Positions 43,918 to 52,428 of a DNA stretch of 64,000 nt are shown here, piece after piece. The notes below the pieces were generated by a model. It did not search any database and was not told where the DNA came from. It saw only the letters and a list, made by a program, of their open reading frames with translations. Both the position numbers and the translations under genes were made by a program. This DNA is from Gari tellinella. Its lineage: Eukaryota; Mollusca; Bivalvia; Cardiida; Psammobiidae. How positions within the stretch are numbered: the stretch's first letter is position 1; every line of letters starts with the position of its first letter. The DNA lies in contig OV277871.1 of NCBI GenBank assembly GCA_922989275.2, positions 60,843,848 through 60,907,847 on the forward strand, written 5' to 3'.

Positions 43918-45242
43918 ATGTGAATATACTGGTTATTTAATACAAATGAACCCGTGTAATTAAAAACTACGCCTAAGTAATTGAAGTCGTTTACGATTTC
44001 TAGAGGCTCATCGTTATAAAACCAACGTTCATCCTGTTTTACTGGCCCTCTTTTGCGGAAAACAACTACTTTTGTTTTACTTGTATTTACATCAAGACCC
44101 CAATATTGACAGTATTCATAAAGCTTATTCAAGCTGTCCTGTAAGTCTTGTACTGAATTTCCTATTAGAATCATATCATCAGCAAACAAAAGAATTATTA
44201 TACAAATATCGTGAAAAGATAACCCAGAGGTGTTTTTATTCTGTAAAAAAAGCTCTAAGTCCTCTAAAAATAGAGCAAACATAGCCGGGGAATTATTCAG
44301 TCCCTGACGTAATCCGACTGATATATTGAAGAAGTCAGAGTAAGAGTTACAGTGTTTGACACACGATTTTACGACAGAGTACATAGCTTTAAACATTACA
44401 AGGAGCTTACTGTCTAAACCCATATTATACAATTTAAACCATAATGCATTGCGATAGACAGAGTCAAACGCCTTCTTAAGGTCGACAAATGCACACGGTA
44501 ATCTTAAATTTTGTGTTAGTACATGTTCAATTAAATTGTGTAGGACAAATATCGCATCGACTGTACTACAGCCTTTTCTAAAACCGAATTGAGCGTCTGA
44601 TAGAAAGTTGTGATCGCTAAACCATTTTTCAACCCGTGCAGTAAGTATGCCCGTGAAAAGCTTGCCGAGATTACTCAGTAGCGTAATACCCCTGTAATTG
44701 TTAGGTGAATTCTTATCGCCCTTTTTATGTATTGGTACAATAAAACCTTGTGCCCATATTTCAGGAAAATAACCAGAGTTAAAAACTTTATTAAAAATAT
44801 CTGTTATATGTCCGCCTAAAATATCTACTGATTCTATGAAATACTCATTGAGAAGATTATCACTTGGGCATGGGGACTTATTTCTTTTAAGTCGCTTAAT
44901 AGCAGCAATTACCTCATCTTGTGAAATTGGAATATTCAGTTCTTCAAAAGTTGGGTCATTTATGTTAAAATCAGTGTTGTTATTGAAATTTTCTACATTT
45001 TCAATATTCATAGTCCTAATATCACTGAATAATTCAGAAAAATATGTCTGGAATTCGTTTACTGTAATGTCACACCCAGATTGCTTATTCTGTTTAAAAT
45101 GTCTCCAAAAATCACGGGGTTTTCGTTTTCTAAGTTCGCTGAGCTCCGCCGCCTGTTTAATCTTATACGCACGCTTCTTTTTGCGAACAGTATACTTAAA
45201 CTGACGTTTTCTGTCACATAATAATATTCTGCTTGTCGACAA
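43848..45242 (-). pseudogene. reverse transcriptase, N-terminal and catalytic part
   Basis: Copies RNA into DNA by target-primed reverse transcription in LINE elements. The 464-codon frame has no genuine start: its first codon is a TTG on the junction with the flanking repeat. A basic linker (RKKKRAYKIKQAAEL, residues 21-35) precedes the RT. PNNYRGITLLSNLGKLF (180-196) is RT block 2, QFGFRKGCST (218-227) block 3, and FVDLKKAFD (252-260) block A with the first catalytic Asp. GLRQG (310-314) starts block B, FADD (353-356) holds the catalytic Asp pair, and FNYLGVVF follows further on. In the finger region NKSPCPSD replaces the usual NKSPGPD. Near 43920 the true frame shifts to the next ORF, and the last 24 residues are out-of-frame read-through. 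Confidence 0.85.
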
Positions 45243-45496
45243 ACCCTTTTCATCCTTTGGACTGTCAATAGTTTATGAGTATTAATGTACTGGAAAATGA
45301 TAACCAGAAACATTGTTTGTCCACTCAATCAAGCACTCATTGAAGTAGCATGACAACCAGAGACAAGCAACTGCTCAATACAGGATAGAAATACAGCTTT
45401 TGGCAATATTGTTTACCTGAATTAAGCAATCACATGTATTAAACATGGCTCTTCTATTGAGTGGCCGTTTAATTTAAGATTGACTGTATTAATAGG
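45239..45496 (+). repeat. 258-bp direct repeat, 5' copy (putative target duplication)
   Basis: Identical by eye to 42291-42548. Preceded by GTCG of the element and followed by GAATGG. The downstream bases differ from those after the other copy, so both repeat borders coincide with the element. Confidence 0.9.
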
Positions 45497-45607
45497 GAAT
45501 GGTTAACTGGTGTGCCATAATTTTATTAATTTTGAATATCATTAAAAAATAATTCAAGACATTGAGTTGGCAAGGTATGTTGCAATTTTTCTCATGGAAA
45601 GGTATTC

Positions 45608-45770
45608 TTAACCCTTTACCTGATAGCCTATTTATAGTATTGAATATAGATTACCACTTAAAGCAGGTTATAGTAAAGCAGAATGCGCCTTAAGGCGCAT
45701 TCTGCTTTACTTTCAGCCTGCTTTAAGCTTTCATGCGCTAGAATATAGGAAATATTCCCTGTACTATATA
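45608..45770 (-). mobile_element. piggyBac-like MITE, first piece (split by HINE E)
   Basis: TTAACCCTTTACCTGATAGC at 45608 and a perfect hairpin at about 45658-45727 with centre GCGCCTTAAGGCGC, in inverse orientation to most copies. Broken at TATTAT by the family E insertion; it resumes at 47768 and ends at TTAA 47852-47855. Confidence 0.85.
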
Positions 45771-47767
45771 TTATCCCCTGCCGAAAGGCAGAGGGATACT
45801 GTTTTAGGTCTGTCCATCCGGCTGTCCGTCCGAGCGCACGAAAGGTCCTTTGTTGGGTAGGGAGAACAATAGATTCCATTCATTCCGTGATTGCCCTATT
45901 GTTATTGTTGGGTATTTTAGTGTACTGTTGGGTATTTTTAAACAAAAAAAATACCCAACAAATGTCCAACTGTGAGAACGTCCGTGCGTGCGTCCGTGCG
46001 TGCGTCCGTCACATTTTTCGTCCGCAACTGTATCTCCAAAACCGATAAACAGATTTGGATGAAACTTGGTCTACTTATTTTTCATCATAGGAGCACTGTG
46101 GGAAATGAAATTTTTTTCAGAAAAATTTAGGAATTTATGAGTTATCTGCCCTTTTTGTGTTAAAAATGCCATTCCGTCCGTCCGTCCGTGCGTGCGTCAC
46201 GTTTTCCGTCCGCAACTGTATCTCCAAAACCGATAAACAGATTTGGATGAAACTTGGTATACTTATTTTTCATCATAGGAGCACTGTGGGAAATGAAATT
46301 TTTTTCAGAAAATTTTAGGAATTTATGAGTTATCTGCCCTTTTGTGTTAAAAATGCCATATTTAACAGTTTTTACACTCTAGCAACTACAGTATTCAACA
46401 TATTTCGTTACTGGAGAGGACTTACATAGGCAATGCCTGTTGTCCAATCCATTTCATTATTTGAATAAAATATTGTTTAAACCATATTTCGTTTATACTT
46501 GCACACAATGTCTATAAGTACAAGTTCTTGCAGGTGTGCAATTATTGTAAAAAAAAGGATACTTGTGACAAGAGTTATCTGCCCTTGATGTACTTAGAAA
46601 TGCTAGAAAATGCTTTATTTTGATATTTTTTACATACTAGAGCCCATAAATATGCATGGATTTTGAAAAAACTTTCTTGAATTATGTATGGCTATTAGTT
46701 TTCAAATGAATTTGATTATTGTTGAAAACGGAGAAATTAGTCATGAGTTATCTGCCCTTGCTAAGTAAAAAATGCCATATTTAACTGTTTTTACTCTCTG
46801 GCAACTACAATTATGAATGGATTTAAATGATACTTGCACACAATGTCTATAAGTAAAAGTTCTTGAAGGTGTGCTATTATTGTCAAAAAAGGATACTTGT
46901 GGCAAGAGTTATCTGCCCTTGATGTACTTAGAAATGTTAGAAAATGCTTTATCTTAATATTGTTTACATCCTAGTATCTATAAATATGCATGAATTTTGA
47001 TAAAAAAAATCTTAAACTATGTATGGCTATTATTTTTCAAATAATTGTTATCATTTTTGAAAACACAGAAACTAGTCAACAGTTATCTGCCCTTGATGAG
47101 TCGAAAAAACCATATTTAACAGTTTTTACCATCTAGAAACTAGTCTTTAATGGATTTTGATTTAACTTACACACGATGTATATAAATATAAGGGTTGCAA
47201 TTATTGTCAAAAAAGGATACTTTGTGGCAAGAGTTATCTGCCCTTTATGTACTTAGTAATGCTCAACATGGCTTTATTGTTTACATGCTATTGTGTACAA
47301 ATGTGAATGGATTTTGAAGAAAAAAAAATTAAATCATATATGGCTATTATTTATAGAATGAGTTCAATTATTGTCGAAAATGTGCAAATTAGTCAAGAAT
47401 ACTCTGCCCTTGATGAGTTGAAAATGTGTTTACACTCTAGTAAATTCTACAGTTCTGAATTTTTTTTAATAATACTTGCACACAATTATAAGTTCTTGAA
47501 AGTGTTTAATTACTGTTGAATTTGAATCAAGAGTTACCTGCCCCTGTCATACTTAGATTTATAATGCTACAAACGGCTTTATTTTTTGTATTGTTTAGGC
47601 TTTAACATGTACAAAATTGAATGGATTTTATAAAACTTAGTAAAAAGCTTTTGAATGTTGATCTTTAAAGACAGGTGATCACCATTTGCCCCTTCCTCCC
47701 ACATTAAAGTTTGCCACTTTCTTCTGGACAATCGCTGCGGTAGGGGATATCAGCTCTAAGGTGCTTG
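45771..47767 (+). mobile_element. HINE-like family E, complete
   Basis: 5' end TTATCCCCTGCCGAAAGGC hairpin, GTCCGTCC microsatellite with the 147-bp element, and two near-identical core units of 180 bp at about 46010 and 46190 separated by a second microsatellite run (CCGTCCGTCCGTGCGTGCG). Further diverged units have TTATCTGCCCTTGATG. The 3' end has GGTAGGGGATA, complementary to the 5' end, then GGTGCTTG. 2.0 kb, inserted in a MITE. Confidence 0.8.
45833..45979. mobile_element. 147-bp microsatellite-resident element, copy 3
   Basis: AGCGCACGAAAGGTCC to CAACTGTGAGAAC, again 147 bp, flanked by CTGTCCGTCCG and GTCCGTGCGTGCG. It differs from the other copies at only a few positions. Confidence 0.85.
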
Positions 47768-47855
47768 TTAATGACTGATTTAACTGGAACTATTTTCTTC
47801 TGCGGAGGAATAGATCATATCCGCTAAAAGGCGCTTCTATGGGGTAAAGGGTTAA
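47768..47855 (-). mobile_element. piggyBac-like MITE, second piece
   Basis: AATGACTGATTTAACTGGAA to TATGGGGTAAAGGGTTAA completes the MITE that starts at 45608. Confidence 0.8.
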
Positions 47856-48054
47856 GCCTTTACTTATCCCTAAGGGTCTTCCTCCACCTGTAATTAGCTG
47901 GGCATCGTGATTTGACTGAAATAATGATAAAAGCGACGTAAAATCATAACAAAATCAAGAATTTACTTATCCTTAATGGAAATACTTCATGCTACTACTA
48001 TCTGGTAAATTGAGTGCTACAGTCATCGTTTCCTATATCAGGATCAGTGGGTGC

Positions 48055-48282
48055 TTAACCAATTACCCCATAAATATTCCTTTTTACGCCCTCACGGAAG
48101 AAAATAGTTCCAATTTATTAAGTTATGATTGTGTGCTATTAGAAAAACTACTTTATCATTGCAGATGATAGCAAAAAGCAGGCTGAAAGTAAAGCAGAAT
48201 GCACATTCTGTGTTACTTTCAACCTTCTTTAAGTGGTCACTTGTTTTCAAAACTGGAAACAGGCTATGGGGTAAAGGGTTAA
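48055..48282 (+). mobile_element. piggyBac-like palindromic MITE
   Basis: TTAACCAATTACCCCATAAA to TATGGGGTAAAGGGTTAA. The hairpin at about 48173-48232 lost its centre. A further CAGACTGAAAGTAAAAG...CAGTCTGC hairpin follows at 48283-48322. Confidence 0.8.
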
Positions 48283-48385
48283 AGCAGACTGAAAGTAAAA
48301 GTTTCAAGTTCAGTCTGCTAAGCAATCTTTCTTTTATGTAGTACAATAGTACAATAGTAATTTGTGCATGCTATTGTTCGATTTT

Positions 48386-48872
48386 TCTGACCTGTCGGGA
48401 GTTATTTTTAGAACAGAATAGTTCATAATGGTTAATAGATAACAGGGTAACATCGGATCTATATAGTCGTACACTTTCCAACTTGAGAGAACATGATCCT
48501 CGTGCAGCACGAGACCCTTGCGCTAACTTTACTGATATTTTATTCTATCCCAACAAACGCATTTATATACTAAAACTATTATTTCCATTGCAAACAGGTT
48601 GGAGCCAGATCAGACGCCGGGTTACCCGGCGTCTGATCAGGCTCCAACCTGTTTGCTACTCAGATTAAAAATATGATTAAAATTTCTTAAAGTAAATTTC
48701 CACAGTTTAGTGCATTGCGTTTGCGTTTAAACGGGAAAGAATAAGGTATCCTCTACTGTACATTGCGCACAAAAATTACAGCTATCCGTATCATTAACCG
48801 TATGTAGAGAAAACTCATCCCTTTGAAAGTTTTAGAATGTTCCAATCTAAAAATAACTCCCGACAGGTCAGA
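48386..48872. mobile_element. DNA element with 27-bp perfect inverted ends
   Basis: TCTGACCTGTCGGGAGTTAT at 48386 begins a 27-bp terminus that is repeated as an exact complement at 48846-48872. 487 bp. It contains a decayed pogo-like MITE (48526-48758). No clear target duplication and no ORF. Confidence 0.8.
48526..48758. mobile_element. pogo-like MITE, degraded left end, GCAAACAG hairpin
   Basis: Right end AAGGTATCCTCTACTG plus TA. Hairpin at 48589-48661 with arms CAGGTTGGAGCCAGATCAGA and complement. The layout matches 35756-35992 including the TTTAGTGCATTGCGTTTGCG block. The left end is approximate. Confidence 0.65.
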
Positions 48873-48926
48873 AGAAAACACTAATACCTATCTCTTACGT
48901 AAATAGCATAATTAGTAATTCTGTGT

Positions 48927-49460
48927 TTAACCCTTTACTCCTAGTCTGTTTCTAGTATTGAAGATATGACCACCTAATTAAAGCGGGTTGAAAGTATAGC
49001 AGAATGTGCCTTAACCCTTAGCCTGCCACTCACGACCATAGCTCCATATGCAAACAGCTTGGATCCGGATGAGACGCCGAGTAACTCGGCGTCTCATCCG
49101 GATCCAAGCTGTTTGACACTCGGACAACATTTTCAGCAATTTTGAGCAACTTTGAAGCACTTTGAAACTTGAAGCAGACGAGAAATATAGCAGACGACAA
49201 TTTATTTGGTGGGCTAAGGGTTAAGGGTGCATTCTGCTTCACTTTCAGCCTGAATTAAGCTCCATCTGCTCAGTTAGCTCTAAATGACCATCTTGTGTGG
49301 ATTGGCCGTAAACTTCCACTCATTCATTCATACATTCTGCTCGGATATAGAAAATATTTCTTATGGTACATGATTCATGAGTGTATAAAGTGGAATTATT
49401 TTCTGAGTGTGGGAATAAATGGAAGGCGTAAAAAGGCATATTTATGGGATTATGGGTTAA
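48927..49460 (-). mobile_element. piggyBac-like MITE with a second TTAA element in its hairpin
   Basis: TTAACCCTTTACTCCTAGTC at 48927 and GGGATTATGGGTTAA ending 49460. Its hairpin centre CCTTAAGG has been used as a target: the foreign element 49015-49220 sits between two TTAA copies. This MITE ends 22 bp before the FMR1-family exon, so it supplies the upstream intron sequence next to the 3' splice site. Confidence 0.8.
49015..49220. mobile_element. second TTAA-targeting MITE, GCAAACAG hairpin core
   Basis: Ends CCCTTAGCCTGCCACTC and GGTGGGCTAAGGG between TTAA 49011-49014 and 49221-49224. The core hairpin at 49049-49122 has arms CAGCTTGGATCCGGATGAGA and complement around GAGTAACTC. Different termini from the host MITE, same target. 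Confidence 0.85.
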
Positions 49461-49482
49461 CGTGACTTGTATATATTTTCAG

Positions 49483-49637
49483 GTTCATTCTAAAGGCAAT
49501 GAGGATGAGGCGTATGGCTGGTGGCTGGCCAGGATCAAGATCTTCCGAGGGGAGTTTGCTGTTGTTGAATACATTGGTTGGGAGAATGCCTACTCCGACA
49601 TTATTCCTATGGAACAGATACGACTTGTCAATTCAGC
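49483..49637 (+). CDS. Fmr1: FMR1/FXR-family exon, second Tudor (Agenet) domain
   Basis: The exon of 155 nt starts in phase 0 and ends in phase 2. The acceptor is TATATATTTTCAG ending at 49482; the donor is GTAAGA from 49638. It encodes VHSKGNEDEAYGWWLARIKI, then FRGEFAVVEYIGWENAYSDI and an EQIRLVN end. In FMRP and FXR proteins the matching segment, roughly residues 70-120, has the same WWLA core, the GEF-V-EY strand and the R-VN close. It forms Tudor 2 of the N-terminal tandem Tudor module, which binds methylated lysine and protein partners; FMRP is a cytoplasmic and neuronal mRNA-binding translational regulator. I infer the single invertebrate orthologue. The upstream Tudor 1 exons and downstream KH/RGG exons were not found in the window. 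Confidence 0.85.
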
Positions 49638-49650
49638 GTAAGATTTGTTT

Positions 49651-50372
49651 TTAGCTCACCAGAGCACAAAGTGCTGAAGGTGGCAACCGTGCGCAATATC
49701 TAGAAAAAACTTCTTCTCCCAAACCAATGGTCCGATTTCGATTTGGTTTTCACCAAAATGTTTCTCAATGGATAGACTTCATAAGTTGTTCAGAGAATTT
49801 TGATCCGTCAAAAAACATGGCGTCAGAGGGCGTGGTCATTTTCGATGTTCCGAAATATTGAATTAAAAGTTAAAAACCTTCTAGAAGTCATAGTTTTGGC
49901 TATATCTTTATGAGATTTTGTCAGTGTCATGTACTTGATAAAGTTTAGGTCATACTGGAATATAGGTCTTGTCAGGTCATAAAGTAGGTCAGTTGGTCAA
50001 ATAGCAGAAAAAGCTTTTTGCCACTCCAGAGGCCCAATCTTCTTAAAACTTGCTTAGAATGATTATCTTGACAAAAGCTAAGCTTTGTGTGAATATGGGT
50101 TACATGAGGTTAAAATGTAGGTCAGTAGGTCAAATCATAGAAAAGGCTCCAAAGACTGTAGGAGCCATGCCTTTAGCTATAATTCAATAAAACTTTCTCA
50201 GAATTATCACCTTAACAAAAACTAGGCAATGTAGTAATGGATTACTGGGGTAAAAAAGTGGGTCAGTAGGTCAAATCATATGAAAAGCTTCAAATTACTT
50301 TAGGGCCCACATCTTTTGCCCTTTTTTCATGAAAATAACTTCAAGTTGATCACCTTGACAAAATTTAGGTCA
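49651..50372 (+). mobile_element. HINE-like family K, 3' end missing
   Basis: Starts TTAGCTCACCAGAGCACAAA with hairpin GAGCACAAAGTGCT, lacks a long microsatellite, then has units of about 120-150 bp with TAGGTCAGTAGGTCAAATCA (about 49990, 50110 and 50262). No GGTGAGCG or TCTTG terminus. It begins 13 bp after the exon's GT donor. Confidence 0.7.
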
Positions 50373-50874
50373 TTGCGGGAAATCGCGCATTTTTTTTTTT
50401 TTACGAATGTCCCTTAGAAATTTACCTCGCGCGGGCAGATGGGCGCGCCGAGAAAAAATCGCATTTTCGGCAATTTCCACTAGTTTCTGCTCCATTCCGA
50501 CTCGATTCCGGAGAATAAAGAGATCGCAAAGGGAGATTAATCTAAGTATTGAATATAGACTGTGCGCGTATAATATAAGTGAAGAATATCGGCATATAGA
50601 ATGGGTATGTAAACCAATCTGTTCCGTTTTGTGATAATGGCGTCGAAGATGAGCTTGACAGATTTTCTATCTGATTAAAATAGATAACTAGCAGACGATG
50701 CTTCGTCTAAACAAAGTGTTGAGGAAACTCCTCAAACATTGTCTGAACCAAGACAATCGCTACCACATATTAAGAAAAAGAAGAAAATCAGATTTCCCGT
50801 CGTGAACAGAGACAGCTAAAGATCGTAAACTATATTTTTATTTAAAGGTAGGCCTATCGTGTTTTAAAGGTTTT
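50373..50874. other. unassigned, possible pseudogene trace
   Basis: Starts with AAATCGCGCA and a T-run. ATGGCGTCGAAGATGAGC at 50638 opens a frame MASKMSLTDFLSD that stops after 13 codons. Later AAGAAAAAGAAGAAAATCAG would give a basic patch. It could be a decayed coding start, but nothing identifies it. Confidence 0.3.
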
Positions 50875-50951
50875 TTAGCTCACCTGAGCTAGCTCAGGGT
50901 GAGCTTTTGCAATACTTGAATGTCCGTCGTGCGTCGTCCGGCGTCAACAAT
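50875..50951 (+). mobile_element. HINE-like family B 5' end, fused to G at the microsatellite
   Basis: GCTCACCTGAGCTAGCTCAG hairpin and GAATGTCCGTCGTGCG, then at AACAATTT|GTGATCCCATTCCG the sequence changes to family G. The switch lies at the microsatellite border. Confidence 0.8.
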
Positions 50952-51301
50952 TTGTGATCCCATTCCGTCCGTTGTCCGGTGTCTGGCGTCCGTCCACATT
51001 TTCAAACAACATCTCCTTAGAAACCACTGAACCGATTTCAACCAAACTTTGTCAGAAGCATCAGTGACAAGGGGGAACGAAATCTTGTTCAAAGATTTTG
51101 GCTGTGGGATCAGATTTTCTAACATGACCCTATAGACAACTTTTAATGCATAAGAAAATCTTAAAAAATCTTCTTCTCAGAAACCCAAAGGCCCAGACCT
51201 TTGATATTTGGTATGTATCATTATCTAATGATCTTCTACCAAGATTGTTCAAAGTTTGACCCTGGGGCCAAAAATGGCCCCGCCCTGGGGCTTATCAGTT
51301 T
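50952..51301 (+). mobile_element. HINE-like family G, first piece
   Basis: G 5' region without its hairpin, first core unit, interrupted in CTTATCAGTTT by two HINEs in tandem (51302-52427 and 52429-54045). It continues at 54046 with TCTTAGGAAAACC, exactly as in the uninterrupted copy at 59780-59805. Confidence 0.8.
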
Positions 51302-52427
51302 TTAGCTCACTTGAGCACAAAGTGCTCAAGGTGAGCTTTTGTGGTCAGTCAATGTCCGGCGTCCGTCATCGTGCGTCGTGCGTTGTGCGTCGTGCGTCAA
51401 CAATTTCTTCAAACATCTTCTTCTCCAAAACCACTAGCTTGATTGCAACCAAACTTCACAGGAATGTTCCTTGGGTCAAGCTCTTTCAAGGTTGTTCAAA
51501 GAATTTGAAACCATGCAGAACTCTGGTTGCTATGGCAACCAAAGTGAAAAAATAAGGAAATCTTAAAAAATCTTCTTGTCACAAACCACAAGAGCAAGAG
51601 CTTAGATATTTAGCACATGTCATTACCTATAGGTCCTCTATCAAAGTTGTTCAAATTTTGCCCCTGGGGTCAAAATTGGCCCCGCCCCGGGGGTCAACGT
51701 TTTACATAGAGTTATATAGTGAAATGTTCAAACATCTTTTTCTCTGAAACCAATATGTCCAGAGCTTTGATATTTAGCATGGTATTACTTCTAGAGGTAT
51801 TTGACTTATATTGTTGAATTGGTTCCGGTCCGTTGCATATCTGGGACACCGAAGCTAAAAATAGATTTTTTTCCCATGAGAACTTAAAAAATCTTCTTGT
51901 CTGAAACCTTAGTACACTGAGCTTAGATATTTTGCACATAGCATCGTCAACAGATCCTCTATCAAAGTTGTTCAAATTTTGTCACTGGGGTCAAAATTGG
52001 CCCCGCCCCGGGGATCACAGTTTTACATAGAGTTATATAGTGAAATGTTCAAACATCTTTTTCTCTGGAACCAATATGACCAGAGCTTTGATATTTGGCA
52101 TGATGTAACTTTTAGAGGTCCTTCACATATATGGATGAATCGGTTCTGGTCTGTTGCATATCTGGGTCACCGGAGCTAAAAATAGATTTTTTCAATGAAA
52201 ACTTCAAAAATCTTCTTCTCTGAAACCATAGTACACTGAGTTTAGATATTTTGCACATATCATCGTTTACAGGTCCTCTATCTTAGTTGTTCAAATTTTG
52301 CCCCTGGGGTCAAAATTGGCCCCGCCCTGGGGGTCACCTTTTACAAATCTTCTTTTCTGAAATCACGTGACCCATCCTAGTGTCACCATTGTCAGGTGAG
52401 CGATCAAGGGCCATTCTGGCCCTCTTG
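51302..52427 (+). mobile_element. HINE-like family H, complete
   Basis: Hairpin GAGCACAAAGTGCTCAAGG, GTGCGTCGTGCGTTGTGCG microsatellite, GGTTGCTATGGCAACC at 51525-51540, two and a half double units, end CAGGTGAGCG, GGGCCATTCTGGCCC, TCTTG. Very close to 37976-39384 but one double unit shorter. Confidence 0.85.
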
Positions 52428-52428
52428 T

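Larger units (their letters stand above)
42549..45238 (-). mobile_element. 5'-truncated non-LTR retrotransposon with 258-bp flanking duplication
   Basis: Minus-strand element of 2690 bp. Its 3' end (42549) reads GAATAAAATTCTGTTCTGTT, a polyadenylation-like AATAAA followed by a short TTCTG repeat tail typical of several LINE groups. Its 5' end (45238) cuts into coding sequence before the reverse transcriptase, so the endonuclease is missing. Open reading continues through RT, thumb-like region and a C-terminal zinc motif in three frames. The 3' UTR (42549-42976) contains GAAAGCACTGTA repeats at about 42717-42752. The clade is not assigned with confidence; the PNNYRGI and GELGR signatures suggest the Jockey/I/CR1 side. 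Confidence 0.9.

Noticed and set aside
44072..45204. Plus-strand ORFs at 44072-44284 and 44836-45204
   Set aside because: They are antisense shadows of the reverse transcriptase, without motifs.
42291..45496. LTR or DIRS/Penelope-type retrotransposon with terminal repeats
   Set aside because: The 258-bp repeats lack TG...CA, no gag, integrase, tyrosine recombinase or GIY-YIG domain is seen, and the RT blocks and zinc knuckle are of LINE type. Penelope-type terminal repeats remain the least unlikely alternative.
49444..49482. Extension of the FMR1-family exon upstream to the ATG at 49444
   Set aside because: The 13 residues before the exon are the MITE right end and the polypyrimidine/AG acceptor. 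Similarity to the Tudor domain begins exactly at 49483.
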